The notes beneath the pieces were generated by a model, which had not been told where the DNA came from, did not search any database, and worked only from the letters and a program-made list of their open reading frames with translations. The position numbers and the translations under genes were made by a program. DNA of 64,000 nucleotides, taken from the NCBI GenBank assembly GCA_016584305.1, contig JACEEZ010000371.1, positions 18,501-82,500 on the forward strand, in the 5' to 3' direction. Below, piece after piece: positions 10,391 through 22,620 of this stretch (its first letter is position 1; each line of letters opens with the position of its first letter). This stretch comes from Chionoecetes opilio (taxonomy: Eukaryota > Arthropoda > Malacostraca > Decapoda > Majidae).

Positions 10391-11974
10391 TTGTCACAAC
10401 CCTTTATCAGAACCCAAAAAGGGCCCCGGCCGGGGCACATTTAGAGAGGCACTTCCGGTCTTTCCGACCTAGCGACTTCCCAAAAGTGTTTGGGGGAACT
10501 TTTTTGGGATTCGAGGGCAGATTTATGGGTATTTAAAAAGTTAAACTGTCAAAAACCTAGCGACCCCGGTGGGGGGGTAGAGCACGCATATACATAAAAA
10601 AATCATAAATTGAGTATATAGATGTTTCTGACTCAAGAATGAAAAGGGAAGATACAAATGAAATTGGGCCCTAAAACAAACCCTACCCTGTGGTGAGTTT
10701 TTTATGATTTGTTATGGGGGATGGGGGGAGTGGGGAACGGCGGACCCACACGCAACCACCTCGTTTAGTCGCTTTTAACCCCGGGGGTAGCTGCACTAAC
10801 CGCCACGCATCAACTGAAGGTAAATGGCTCCCTTTTCCTTTAAAAAAATCCAAGCCTTGCTCCAGCCGTGATGGGTATCGGGGTAGCGGGGGTTTGGACC
10901 CCCCTCCCGGGGTGGTTTTCTTCCCCCAAATGGAGGAAGACCAGTTACGAAAAGAGATATCAAAACGGAAAAAGATCACCCCCTAGTGACACCGTAGCGC
11001 CACTGCCAATCTGTACCAGAAACCCCCCGATTCCGGTTGTAGAAATGAGGGGAAGTTTGTTAAACTAAAACACCGTGCCCTTTTGCTCTTTCTGAATGAT
11101 AAAAAGGGTCTAGTGAGAGACACAACAGGAAGCCCTAGTCTATTTTATTGGGGCGTACAGAGCAGCAGGGCAGGTGCTTAGCGACCCAGTCTAAGATCTG
11201 CTCCCCCATGTAGGGGTGCCGGCTCACCCTACAGTATATCCACACTGAATGTCTGCCCTGGTTGTCACCCCGCCGCCCTTTCCAACCCCCAACGGTTAAC
11301 GTTTTTTTGTCAACGACTGCATCACGAAAATACGACGGCGTCACGAAGCATCCGATTGGGCAGGCCCAGTTGCAAAAAAATGGACGTTTTCCCTCCAGAC
11401 TCCAGTGAACCCAAACCCCGGGGTTCGCGGAACCCGGGGTTTCCCCCGACCATCCCGGGGTTTTGCGAGAAACCAAAATAAATAGGCTATTTTCAAAATG
11501 ACAGTGATCTTAAAACATAATTTAAATTCCTACCAACATCACGTCACAAAAAATTTCCAAAACACCCAAAAATACTCGTACTGTCAGTCAGTGCAATTTA
11601 TATAGTAATGAGAGCAAATAATAGCATATAATTTAGAAAAAAATTGTGTTTTTGTCGGTGCGGGATACGCCCTTTATTCCACTCCGCAAGTTGGGCGACA
11701 CAGGGGTTTGGGGAGGAAGGTGAGCAACCCCTAGAGTATCATATGTCACGAGCCCCCCCGCCCCAGCCGTTCACAATCTTCCTTAGTCAGTTTTGACAGC
11801 GCTACGAGCGAAATGTTTGTTAATTTAACTCACCAGTTTAAAATTAGTCTGATACGGATTTTAAAGATGAAAATGTTCAAATATTTGAAAAAAAAGCATT
11901 CAGTGGGGAGGACGGAGAAGAATCCAAATACCACGCCAAGTCGGTAAAGGAAAGTGAGTGATGTTAAAAAAAAA
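10391..11974. other. Unassigned sequence, GC-rich then AT-rich
   Basis: I see no repeat termini, RNA gene or recognisable domain. A 113-codon minus-strand frame at 11135-11476 has unremarkable composition (Trp/Cys/Pro-rich), no motif I recognise and no supporting context, so I do not call it a gene. Confidence 0.45.
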
Positions 11975-13733
11975 AACGCCTTACAATACAGTTATCTGGG
12001 CATTGGCTTTACATGGCTGGAGAAGAAAACTGTCCCTTCCTTTGTGCATTTTTGTGGGAAAAAGCTCGTAACACAGCTATGGCCCCAACCAAGTTTTTAA
12101 CGACACTTAACTCTAATCAAGCCAAATTTTCAAATAAAACCCTGGGGTTATTTTCGAAGACTCTTGGATTCACAACAGAAACAAAAAAAAAGTTTTTGGG
12201 GAAAAGGGGAAAGGTAACCCTCAGGATAAGGTCCCAAAAGCAAGCTATTTTAGTGGGAGTAGTTGCCAAAAAAAAGAAAATTCACACTATTGCAGAAAGC
12301 CTAAAATGCCTGCTTGAAAATAATTGTGAGAAAAATGTAGGGAAGAAGCTGAAAATGAATTAACAAGGTTCCCGTTTATTTAAAAACAATTATAGGGTGT
12401 GGATGACCCGTCCAACAATATTTCGGTTTTTTTCTGAAATACGCAAAAAAACAAGTTTTTCTCTCCAAATGAGAGACAAAAAAGATAAATGGTAAAAAGC
12501 CAGCTCTGGGTTTGTACTATTTGAAAAAAAAGGTGAAATAAGGAAAATTTTTTTTGCTGAAAGAACTGCCAGAAAATACCAAAGGCCACGACATTTTCAA
12601 CATCTTGTCTTCTTTTCTGAAATTTGTGGTTTGTCATGGAACCGATGCGTTGGAATCTGCATGATGGTGGGGCTCCAAAAGATTGGCCCCAGTACAAGGC
12701 TTTGTATCCGCGTGAAAAAAAAAACCCCTGAAGGCAAACAACTCACTGCTTTCTCCACCGAGAAGTTTGGTTTCCCCAAAAAATATTGGGGGGGATTTAA
12801 AAAAAAAACCTTTAAATAATGTGAAAAATGGTCAAATTTATAAAGCGCGCCCTCTGAAGTTCGCATATTTGCAAGGTTGTGTGAAAAAAATGCCCAAACG
12901 AACAAAGTGCGCTTCTCCCCAGCAAAAGAGGCTCGATGGTTTTTTTTCCCGAGGAAAGTTTTTTACAAGGGGGTTTTGAGCGCGACAGGAACTGCTGCTT
13001 TTCTTCAAAGAGAATAATAAACCAGTTTCTTTTGAATGTCTTGAATCTCAAACGGGGGAAATGAAAACTAGCATATTAGCGATATTATCAGATTTAAATA
13101 AAAATTGAACACCGCATGCAGGGTGCAAAGGAAAAATTCGACTTCCACAGCAAACTTCTTGCATTTAAGAAAAAAAAAAAAACTCGCTGTTTGGAAAAAA
13201 AACACCCTTTCAAGAGGAAACGTCGAAAAAAATTTCCACTCCTACTTTTAAATTCAAACTCAGACTGATTATGAAAAAAAAGCATTCCATTAATTACAAG
13301 TCTTTGGGATCACTGTCAGAAAAACTTCATAAGTACTTCCCTCCTTTCATCGATAGTATGAATGGGGAAAACCCCTTCACTGAGTTCTCACCAAATACAG
13401 AAAAAAAATACTTTAAACTGCAAAAAGAGGAAGAATGAGTGAACACAGTGCGATCGAACCTTGAAAAAGAAAATTTAATGAAGTACACTTTACAAGTTTT
13501 GGATTTCACAAAGAAAGTACCCTGTCATCTCAGTAAAAAACATTGGAGCCTTTTTACCCAGTTTTCAAATTCTTTTCCTTTGGAACAAGCTTTTTCATTT
13601 CCCTTTACCCTCATTAAAAACAAATCAAGAACGTTCCTGTCTGTCGAGGAAGAACCCCGGTGTGTATTGTCAAAAAAACGGCCAAGAATTTCACAGATAC
13701 GCAAAAGAAAACAAGCCCAAGTGTAACACTGAA
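11975..13733 (+). pseudogene. ZBED5/Buster-like hAT transposase, frameshifted
   Basis: The translated plus strand, read across several frames, follows the ZBED5/SCAND3-type hAT transposase order. First comes a BED-finger-like region near 11990-12150 (YSYLGIGFTW, then a Cys pair, MAPTKFL). Next is a VAKKKKIHTIAESLK segment (12260-12310), then a disrupted catalytic half with KGEDIFN-like and VVCHGTD-like sequence (12580-12650). A VKFIKARPLKFAYL segment near 12830-12880 follows, and the C-terminal dimerisation region ends in KPRISQIRKRKQAQV (13560-13726). At least six frame changes and several stops interrupt it. The length (~580 codons) suits the family. The protein would bind terminal repeats through the BED finger and catalyse cut-and-paste transposition. 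It could also be a host ZBED gene exon with sequencing errors. The downstream hAT-like terminus argues for a transposon copy. Confidence 0.65.
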
Positions 13734-13825
13734 GGTAAGTCTAAAATTTTTGACTTTTGTGTGAACTCCATGAAAGTGATGTAATTGAGGTTTCATAGAA
13801 TTTTTTGCTCAAAAAACTTTCTTTA

Positions 13826-13925
13826 AAAAAAAAATATATATATAATTATATATATATATAATATATATATTATATTAATATAATATATATATTATAATAA
13901 TATATAATTTATATATTGTATACTA
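13826..13925. repeat. (AT)n microsatellite
   Basis: About 100 bp of alternating TATA sequence with small interruptions, between the transposase relic and its candidate terminus. Confidence 0.9.
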
Positions 13926-13990
13926 ATTTTAAGGGGTTCCCCTTTGGGAAATTTAAAAAAATTTTTACAGGGGTTTCCCCCAAGGTGTAA

Positions 13991-14007
13991 AGGTTGGGAA
14001 TCACTGC
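13991..14007 (+). repeat. hAT-type terminal inverted repeat (right end)
   Basis: AAGGTTGGGAATCACTG is the complement of CAGTGATTCCCAACCTT, the classic CAGTGNTTCNCAACC form of hAT-Buster/Charlie-type ends. It sits 270 bp after the transposase relic in the expected orientation. I could not find a matching left end upstream of 11975, so the element boundary on that side is unknown. Confidence 0.55.
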
Positions 14008-14316
14008 AGTATCGATAGTGAAGTGGGGGGGCCCGATTGTCGTGATACTCCATTTTATAGTTTCATGAAAAGGCGGGGTTTGCCCCCTCGCAGATGCCCG
14101 AGTCGGGAGCGAGGACCCTGCGATAAATAAATAAAAATATTTCTACTATAAAGAAACATTCATCATTTTTATCATGAATTTTTTGTTTTCCATAAATAAA
14201 AAATACTAATACTTTTATTGCAATGCGTTTTTTAATAAAAGAGGCGGTCCCCAAAGATTCACAAATTCTAGGTTGGTCATTTTAGTTACCAGACCCCAAC
14301 GCCCCCCGGGTGTTTT

Positions 14317-14440
14317 TTTTTCACCCCCCCCTCCCTCCTCTCCTCTCTCACCCCCTCTCTCCTTTCTTCTCTCTTTTCTCTTCCCCTCTTTCCCCCCTTT
14401 TTTCCCCTCTCTCTCTCCTTCCCCTTTCCCCCCTTTTTGG
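14317..14440 (+). repeat. CT/C-rich low-complexity tract
   Basis: Pyrimidine-rich tract of CCCTCTCTCC type, about 125 bp. Confidence 0.85.
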
Positions 14441-16999
14441 GTTTCAATTTTTGTTGCGTTTCTGAAATTTTAGTTAGAAATTTGCCTATTACTTTTTATA
14501 ATTTCGAAAGGGGAAAAAGCTTAAAGTAACACATACATTCAAACAAGTTAAATCGTTCATTAATCCCAGCGGGGGAAAACCGAGGGGGGTATAGGCGTTT
14601 TTTAGGGGTGGGAATGATCCGTTGAGGAAAAACCCTATGAGCCCCGGGGGGATGTCCTATGATGCGTTCACAGGCGTGGAGTTTTATCAGTCCCTTTTTT
14701 TCAGTTTGACACAGGTAAAGGTGGATGACAAAGATTGTTATGAGGGGTGGATGTACTTACCCCCCCCGCCCCCAACCCGGGCCCCCCCCAAACACCCGCC
14801 CCGTCAATTTGGGGGGCGGACATCACCACTTTTCTTTATTCCCGGCAAATGAAAATGATGAATTAGCTGCCTTTTTGCATAACCCCGTTGATTTTCCCCA
14901 GAAATGGGTACATATTGAATATGTTGATTATTTTGGGTTTAATGGAATATTTGATTTTAATGGTGTTAAAACGATCATCTCACGGTAGGGGGGTTACCGC
15001 CCCACGATTTTTTCCGCGGGGCACCGAGGGGGGAAATGAACGGTTCTTGAACCTGTGCAGTGGGGGGTTTTCCCCCCCCGCCCCGGGACCCTATAGGGCA
15101 CCCGACCCGAGACCTTTTTGCAAAATGGCCCCAAGATGCTTCACGCCCCAACCACGAACTCTGACTGTTTAAAGACTTTTGACAAGTCGTGAGGCGGGCC
15201 CTGATTTTTTTAAAAAGCGCGCAATAAAAAAACGTGAGCACACGACCGTCTCGCGGCTCACGAAAAGCGCCCCAAAACTCCCCTACGAGTCGGCAAATTG
15301 ATGAAAAAAAAGCCGTACGAAATTGGTCGTGTCGCGGTCGTCCCGAGTCGTGTATGTGTGACAGGGGCTTTCCCGTGGCCCGGTAAAGGGGCCCCTTGGC
15401 ACCTCGCGGGGTGGTTTTCCCCGGGGCTTTCCCCCCAAGAAAAAAAAAACCCAACACTACCGCTCTGCAATATCAAGGCCTTGGCAATAGTGTGCCAGAC
15501 CCCTCCCGGGACCCCCAGGTGCTGCGAAGGGGGACGGGGTTTTACCTGGGCCTTGTGAACCTGTGAGGGGACTTTGTAAAGGTGGTGTCTGTTATTTTTT
15601 GATATTCTGGCAACGCCGGCTGTTCGCCGGCGTGTGTTTTTTACGGGAAGTCAGGTCACCCAGCTGCTCGCCCACCTCGTTCTTTCAAAGCGCGGCCTCG
15701 CCCGAGGGTGGACGTTTAAAACCCTCGCGTCTGTTACAAACCACGTGTACAAAATTCAATGTACATTTAAATAGAAACACTAAAAATATATAAAAAAAAT
15801 TTTGAGGCGGGAAGAGACAAAATTTCGCAAAAAAAAAAGCATAAGGGGAAAAGGGCGGACAGGAGGCCAAAGCAGGGGGCGGCACGGCGGAGCGATGAAA
15901 AGGCGCAAGGAGGGAGACTGAAAACCCCGGGGCGCCAGAGCAGGAACGACGTCACGCAAACATTCTGGGGGGCTTTTGGAGTCGTCCGGCAGGAGAACCC
16001 CAAGCCGAGGCAAAAAAGGAAGCCCGGGGGGGCGGCGAGGCAAAAGGGAATGGCGCCATAGGGATAAGGGGCCCCAAAAACAGCAGGCGATGAAGTAAAG
16101 CGGGGTTAGTCCAGCAGAATTCCCGAGAAGGGTTCCACATTAAACCATGGGAGGGCGTAGCGGCAGGAGACATCTTGAAAGGGACTCAGCACGGGCAAAA
16201 TGGGCGGGGCATGGGGCGGGGAGCTCAGGGACAGGGGAAAAGCGAAAAGCACATAGGAAAGCCACGTGGATCCAGGCCCCAGTAGTCAACAGGAGAAGGG
16301 AAACACTCCAGTCCCCGTCACCACCAAAAAATTTGACAGTGGGTTTTTTAAACCCGGGTTCGATCGAACCCAGGGGGGCGGGGAGCCAGTCTAAGGGGTT
16401 CGGCGGAGGGGCCCGAAACAATTTAAATTTTTTTTTTTCATTATTGCCCCAAATAATTAACGAAAATTAACGAAAAAAAGGGGTGGAGGGGGAAATGTAC
16501 GTATGTTGGTGTGTGTTCGCCCGCCTCTCTCCCCTTCCCAAAGCAGTGACGTATAAAGAGGGGGGAAGGGTACTCAGCAAAAGGCCCCCCTTTTTGTCCC
16601 AAAAAAAATCAAAATTGGTTTTTCCACTGAATTCAAAAAAAAGTGTTAAAAAATATCCTTCTAATTAAGGGGGCCTCAAAAACCCCCCCCAAAAAAATTT
16701 CTTGAAAAATTTTTAAAACAAAATCCTGAACCTTCCAGGGCCTTCCTCAGACCCCCCGGCTGTAGAGGTTCACTTCGCTTACCCAAACCCCTTAAAAAAT
16801 CGTGGATTCACCCCTGTGCCCCCTCCCCTCTCAAAGGCTATATACGAAACCCTGCTTCAGAGTCCTTCATTCTTTCTTCTTATTATCCAAATATACTCTT
16901 GAATTTTGAAGCAATTTTTCTTAAATTTGTGTAGTTTTTTTTCTCTCCCCATATTTGAGGGGTTTCGGCTAGTGGGTGGAAGTTTTCGTTAGGGTTCGG
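14441..16999. other. GC-rich, homopolymer-distorted sequence, no gene recognised
   Basis: Long C, G, T and A runs alternate throughout (for example near 14760, 15065, 15420 and 16680), unlike the cleaner DNA after 17040. Several open frames of 60-160 codons exist on both strands, including 14975-15457 on the minus strand. They overlap each other and are Pro/Gly/Arg-rich, as expected from GC-rich non-coding DNA. I recognise no domain. Confidence 0.45.
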
Positions 17000-17007
17000 C
17001 GCCCCTG

Positions 17008-17026
17008 AAAAGGTTAAGAACCACTG
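17008..17026 (+). repeat. hAT-type terminal repeat (right end), orphan
   Basis: AAAAGGTTAAGAACCACTG is the complement of a CAGTGGTTCTTAACC hAT-type end, preceded by GGTTCGGCGCCCCTG. The matching left end was not found nearby. It may close a non-autonomous hAT whose left part is hidden in the distorted GC-rich DNA upstream. Confidence 0.45.
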
Positions 17027-17065
17027 AATTAGAGGATCTTTGGGTGTAGTTTGTAGTTTTTTAAG

Positions 17066-17575
17066 GGGAGGCGGTAGCAGAGTGGTTAGCGTCTCCGAGT
17101 GGCGTCTCTCGGTCACCCGAGTTCGATCCCTGATGAGAAACCAAAATCCACTTAAAATCTTTCTGCCCGGTCGAGTGGTCTAAGAACACCCACATGCTGC
17201 CCATTAATTAACTCTGCCTTCGGTTGCGAGTGCGTCGGAGGACCAGGGGGGAGGCAGGGGCCTCTTATCACAGGCGTCACTATAAAAATCCTGCCTGCGT
17301 CACCACGGGCGAGGGCCAGCCATCAAGCCTGAGCGAACCTCCCGGGCCTACCATCCCACCCCTGGAGCTCACTGTCTACCCGGGGGCTATAGGCACAGAT
17401 GCAAAAATGAAAAAAAAGTTGTAGAGACTGCAGGGCATGTGTAAGCAGCCCAGGGTTTGTTTTGGGAGAGGAAGCCAGAGCGGGGAAGGACAAAAGTGGT
17501 GTATTTCAATCACGCCCATAATGGCGCGCCCGGTGAGCGAATGGTTACCTCCTTCCATGTTGTGTTGATGATGAT
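17066..17575 (+). mobile_element. tRNA-derived SINE
   Basis: The head carries internal RNA polymerase III boxes: A box TAGCAGAGTGG at 17075-17085 and B box AGTTCGATCCC at 17120-17130, spaced as in a tRNA. The A-box context AGAGTGGTTAGCG is tRNA-like. No anticodon arm or acceptor closure supports a functional tRNA. A GC-rich unrelated body follows (CTGCCTTCGGTTGCGAG ... CATCAAGCCTGAGCGAACC), and the unit peters out in a GATGATGATGATT tail near 17565-17580, a common SINE 3' arrangement. The 3' boundary is approximate. Confidence 0.6.
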
Positions 17576-17599
17576 GATTCAGGAGAAAAAAAAAAAATT

Positions 17600-17665
17600 T
17601 ATATTAATATATTATATATAATATATATATATATTTTATATAAAAATATTATATATATATATATA
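17600..17665. repeat. (AT)n microsatellite
   Basis: Alternating TATA tract. A second similar tract lies at 18083-18145, so the sequence between them is bracketed by two AT repeats. Confidence 0.9.
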
Positions 17666-17669
17666 GTTA

Positions 17670-18080
17670 GTGTAGCCAGGCAGGATATTTCTCTTAGGCA
17701 AACGAGGGTTGAAAAGCAGTCGAACATTCTCCTTTATTGAGCCTTTTATGCACGGATTCTATTTGCCGTACAATTTTCTTGTGTTCTTCTGATAATTTAT
17801 TCAGAATTTTCCCAATGGTTTCGGAACTTTTTTGTTCCATCTTCAGGCTTTTCTGAATTGTGAAGGCAGGGGAGGCAGATTATATAGAAAATTTGGGCGG
17901 ATCAGAGAAGGAGGGGTGGGCCGGGAGCTAAACGGCTAAGCCGTAGCCCATTGGGCTTTTTCTCTATTGAGGGAAACGTGTCGTTTGGATTTTGGTAGCA
18001 CCTGGAAATCATCTGTCTGGGGTGTTGATTGTGGGCTGTTTTAAAGCGATGTATATTGTTTAGGTAAGGGGGCGGCGAGG
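17670..18080 (-). mobile_element. Penelope-like element 3' tail candidate
   Basis: The minus strand contains GCCTGAAGATGGAACAAAA followed by a GTTCCGAAACC block. That is the CCTGAAGATGG...CGAAAC pattern I associate with the 3' region of Penelope-like elements. A short minus-strand peptide downstream (KILNKLSEEHKKIVRQIE) is Lys/Glu-rich and coiled-coil-like. No reverse transcriptase or GIY-YIG domain is visible, so this is only a fragment call. Confidence 0.3.
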
Positions 18081-18145
18081 CTTTTTATATATATAATATA
18101 TATATTTTATATATATATATATAATATATAATATATTTTATAAAA

Positions 18146-19044
18146 CAGTATAAGTGTATCTATTTAATGCATATGTGAAGTTATGTACTAAAGTACACGT
18201 GATTTTGGAACGGACGCTTGGGATTAAGCGTCACACCCAACGGTGAATCCGAGGGAGTGAGAGGGTCGCGGGCAGGTGGTTACCTGACCCGCCCGCTAGA
18301 CAAAAGCATGACGCCGTGCAAACAGCCGGCGGTTTTTCCAAAATATCAATTATTTTGACACCAGAATTTCAGAATATCTGAATATCAACCAGACACCACC
18401 CATTACAATTTAACTCTCCTCCGGTGTTCCAGGCTGTCCAGCTGGGAGGGGATCGTCCTGTGCTGGTGCAGCTGTTGTTGGCAGATAAATATTCGGTCCT
18501 TTCTTGAATCCACGAAATTTTTTGAACAATCTCTCAAAATTGAAAAATTTTGAGACTAATAAAAAAAACATTGTTAAGCACCTCACTTCTCCTTTTTCTA
18601 CAATCTATGTATAAGGCAAGGAGAACGTTGTGACTGTCCAGTGCCCCAAAAAATTCAATTTTTCTTCCTTAAAACTACAAGAAACCTTCATTATATTCAC
18701 AACTCTACTTACATGTTTACATTTAACACTCTCTTCCCTAAAAAACTTAATAGTCTAGTCAATCTGTGGGTTTTAGATGGAAAAAATTGCAACATAATAA
18801 ATTTTTGTGGTAACGCATTAAAATGCCTACCTAAATAACATACCAAACGTGGAGGAAAAAGGAGGGTGGTGGAAAGTCACCTAATTTGCATAAATCCAAT
18901 ATGGCCGCCAGGCCATTTCCGGAAAACCCTAAAATGGCCTATCTTTTTTTTCTAATTATTGGAATGAGGTGATTCTTTGGGGTCCACACATATGTTTTCA
19001 GGGTCCATAAACATGATGGTGAATATATTTACATGCTAAAGAAA
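18146..19044. other. Unassigned sequence outside the palindrome
   Basis: Moderate-GC then AT-rich sequence with no mirrored counterpart beyond 35440 and no recognised domain. The inversion homology described for 19045-35440 fades here, just after the complement of ATTATCATAGTGTGG. Confidence 0.5.
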
Positions 19045-20089
19045 TATTTAACCACACCTATGATAATCACGAATTAATAAGTACGCCTGAACGCACAGAA
19101 CTCAGGCATGCACGCATACACCGTATACATTTTCGTGCTGGAAGAAAGCAATAGATAAAGGACAGATAAACACGATAGAAAATAAAATGTCGAGATATAG
19201 AAAGGTGAAAATAGATAAATCTGAAAATACGCACAGTCGTCAAGTAAAACCTTGAAACATAGAAAAAACAGCGCCACCTTCGCAGAAATTATAGACAGAA
19301 ATTTATAGACGGACAGAAAACCCAGATAGTATACAGAAAACAGATAATACATGTAGAAAAAGAAAAAACATAGAACATATGATAGCAAAGAAACAGATAG
19401 CATACATATAGAAAAGATAACAAATAGAACACAATGGAAAAAACCTCGCAAAACTATAGCATGAAGAATATTTTCCTCAAGATAAGGACACGAGGACTCG
19501 TAAAGACTTAGAAATTTAGAAAACGAAGCCGGATACCGCCAGTTACCAAGTACACAGAAACTCGTTTGATAAGCATGGTGTTCACTGTTCATACCAATTC
19601 CTCCCATTCTGAATCCAGAACCTTTATAGGGCGTGCTAAATACGAATACCAATTATGCTATTAATACACCCAATAGCGTGGCAGAGCGATCAAAGGCTAC
19701 TGATAAGCCCAAGAGAAAGGAACAAGTGTACAGACCCAGATGAAGCCATGAAAATTATTTCAGGACATGTGATAGAGTCGACGCTATTGCATGCCATGTC
19801 AATTAACAACGGTGACACTGGAGTTAAAGGATTAAAGCAGAATACAGAAGTATTTCAATGCCAGATCCCTCAGAGTAAAAGGAACGCAACTAATTCCGCT
19901 ATTTATAAATCAGAGAATGGGAAATTAGAAGTTTTAGTAAGAGTTACACTGAATAAAGAACATCACTTTGAAACCAGGAACCCAGATAGCGATCATTCCA
20001 AGTCTGTAAACACCCAATTAAAATAGTAATGAACCAGAAACTCAGATACTGCAACTGACCAATTTCGTCTGCTCAGTCCAAAAAGATGT
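19045..20089 (+). pseudogene. Gypsy gag/protease-side region, left arm, truncated
   Basis: This stretch lies directly upstream of the recognisable reverse transcriptase and has the same A-rich, Lys/Arg/Asn-rich coding character. The longest intact frame is 19655-20026 (123 codons, plus strand). I cannot assign capsid, nucleocapsid or protease motifs with confidence. The 5' part of the element is missing because the palindrome ends at 19045. The long hydrophobic minus-strand frame over 19074-19652 is the antisense of this A-rich strand and is not counted as a gene. Confidence 0.4.
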
Positions 20090-22620
20090 AGAGGTTGGGG
20101 AAGAGATCTCTCAACCACCTTAAACCTACCACCGACCTGATTTAGAGCACGAACCTCACTGTTAACGAAACACGAGCACGCAATAGCTTTACCAGGGGCC
20201 GCTTTGGTAAGAACTGACGTGTGAAACATCAAAATAAAATTAAAATCAGGGTTTTTTTTTTTTTTTTTTTTTACACAGCCCGATTTAAAATACCAGATAT
20301 AGATTGCGCATTCAAAGCTCGGCCACAGTAAATAATGATCAGTGAAATGCTACACAAGATGTGATTGAACATAGCGATAAGGAGTGGAACTTTCCTCTAT
20401 CCTAGTACCAAAAGTCAGACGGTCAAGACGCCAGTTATAGGGACTACAGGGAGTTAAACAAACGCACTAGCCCAGAATCGTCTACCATTACCAGTCATCT
20501 CTGAAATTCTCCGCAGTCTAGGAACAGAAAAATAAACTATTTAAGACAATAGACATAAAGTAGCCTTCTGGCAGATATATAGAAATGCAAGATAAATCTA
20601 AAGGACATGACAGCTTTTTCCCACACCGACTGGTACACTACAGATTTAAACGCAGCCATTTGGATTATCCAACCCAGTCCATTAACGTACTGAGACTGAT
20701 GAAAACAGTATTGAAGGACTTATCGGAAACACAGCAAGTGTATTCCTAGACGACATACTCATAGTATCGCAGACGGCAGAGGAACACTTTTAAAGAAAAA
20801 CTAGACTGGTTTTCGTCTAGGGCTAGCATCAGCCGTGGATTGAAAGTGAAAAAGAGAAATGTATTTCCTACAAGACAAGGTTATTTACCTAGGACACCAA
20901 ATAGATAACACATGGATTAAGAAAACAGTACAGTCCAAACTCGACGACGTAAGAAATTTCCAGTGCCAACCACAGTTGAGAAAGTAAGGAGTTTCCTTGT
21001 CTAACAGGTTATCATAGGATCTTTATAAAGGGATACGCCGATATAGCCCAACCCCTAAACACCACTATTGAAAATATCAGATTTTTACTTGGGGGACACG
21101 CTCAAGAGGCAAAGCATTGAACACGCTCAAAATCAAAACTAAACCAATTCACCAGTACTACTCTTCAAGATTACACGAAGGAATTTATCCTATGCACCGA
21201 CGCTCAGATATAGGGTAAGGGAATATTAATGCAGGAAAAGAAAGGGAACGTCCAACCGATAGCTTATGCATCCAGACTATGCACAACCGCAGAAAAGAAA
21301 TTACGCATCACAGAAAGTGAGGGACTTTAGCAGTAATATACTGTCTAGAAAAATTGTAGAGACACGTTGCTAGGTTAAAGATAAGGGAGTTGTGGGACTG
21401 ATCACCACAGCAATACAGAATCTGTTCAAGCACAAAAACCTCAGAGCAGACTCGCCAGATGTTCACGACGTTACAAAATTATGAAGGTCAGTTTTGAATA
21501 AAAAAAAAAAAACCCCCCCCCAAAAAAAAAAAACAAAAAAAAAAAAACCCCCGCCCCTCTCCCTCCCCCAAAAAAAAAACCCCAAAAAAAAAAAAAAGTA
21601 CATACCAGGAAAGAAAAAAAACGTAGCCGAGACGCATCTCTCGAGGAACATTAGCCCAGAAAACAGAGTAATGACCTCAATATGTAGTATTGAAGAATTA
21701 ATCACACTAGATACAGACCTAGTCAGCACGGACCTGGCAAAGGATCCATGTGGAGCACAGTAGTAACGTACCTAACAGACCCGACAGGTAGTCAAGAACC
21801 ACAAACTACCCGCTAAAATACAAGATAAACGGATTCGAAATATGTAATGAATTATTAATACAGAAACGCAGAAATAGTATGCAAAGACGTAAACACGAGG
21901 TATAGTGAAACAGTAGTAATCCCTCAGGACACTAGTCCCAGAAGTATTAAAGCTGCTCCATAACCATGCCCACAGCGGACACCCCGGAAAAAGATAAGAC
22001 TACAAGCAAGGCACAATTAAAGTACTTTCTGGCCCGGCATGAAAAAAGACCTATTTCCACGTAGATAACTGCAACGAATTTGCGCCGAAGTAAAGGGTAA
22101 CAAGCGTTCCCCAGCACAATGCTAACGTACCCTATACCCCAGAAAACCATGGGAAAGAGTCACATCGATACACTCGAGCTTCCACTGTCAGAAAAGTGGA
22201 TACAAATACTTGCTAGTCGCCATCGATTATCTTCGATATTGCATAATCAGCCCCATGAATAATAAAAAGCTGAAACGGTTGCATCAATAATATTCGAGCA
22301 AATAATTTGCAATTTCACGACACCAAAGGTAAATTGTGTCAGACCACGGTACAGGAGTCAACATCAGATACTAGGAGGGACTATGAAACTTTTAACATCA
22401 AGAATATAAATGTATAAGCTTAGACCCCAGAGTAATGGAGAAGGTAGAAAGACTGAACCGTAAAGTAATAACTTGGTTTGAGAGTCTAATTGATCCGTAC
22501 AGCCATGGCATGGGATACGTAGATCCCAACATGTCAAATGTGCACTGAATTCCAGATAAATCAAACCACCGGAGAAAAAGTCAATTACATATGTTTGGGG
22601 TAAGATAAAGTTCTTCCATA
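20090..22620 (+). pseudogene. Ty3/gypsy pol (RT, RNase H, integrase), left arm, frameshifted
   Basis: Landmarks appear in gypsy order across several frames. An RT N-terminal substrate region with VPKSDG-like sequence lies near 20405, and the RT catalytic motif FLDDILI has its aspartates at 20749-20754. The thumb/connection region holds IAQPLNTLL at about 21040. RNase H begins around the FILCTDA block at 21190, and a YIPGKK segment sits near 21605. The integrase zinc finger has His residues at about 21957-21975 (HNHAHSGHPG) and a Cys pair at about 22066-22085, with a catalytic-core Asp context (VAIDY) at about 22217. The RT-RNaseH-integrase order is Ty3/gypsy rather than copia. Many frame changes and a ~100 bp low-complexity insert at 21502-21600 interrupt it. 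That insert is absent from the right arm and is probably artefactual. Confidence 0.8.

Noticed and set aside
10144..10536. 130-codon plus-strand ORF
   Set aside because: Starts in the outer arm of foldback element B and runs through a (GA)n tract; composition is that of the repeat.
14975..15457. 160-codon minus-strand ORF in GC-rich DNA
   Set aside because: Pro/Gly/Arg/Ser-rich, overlapped by other long frames on both strands, in a homopolymer-distorted region, and without any motif.
17066..17140. Functional tRNA gene
   Set aside because: A and B boxes are present, but I could not form a convincing acceptor stem and anticodon arm, and the unit continues into a SINE-like body and tail.
19074..19652. 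192-codon minus-strand ORF with many hydrophobic residues
   Set aside because: It is the antisense of the A-rich gag-side strand of the gypsy element. The Phe/Leu/Tyr richness follows from base composition, and the plus strand is the coding strand for pol in the same arm.
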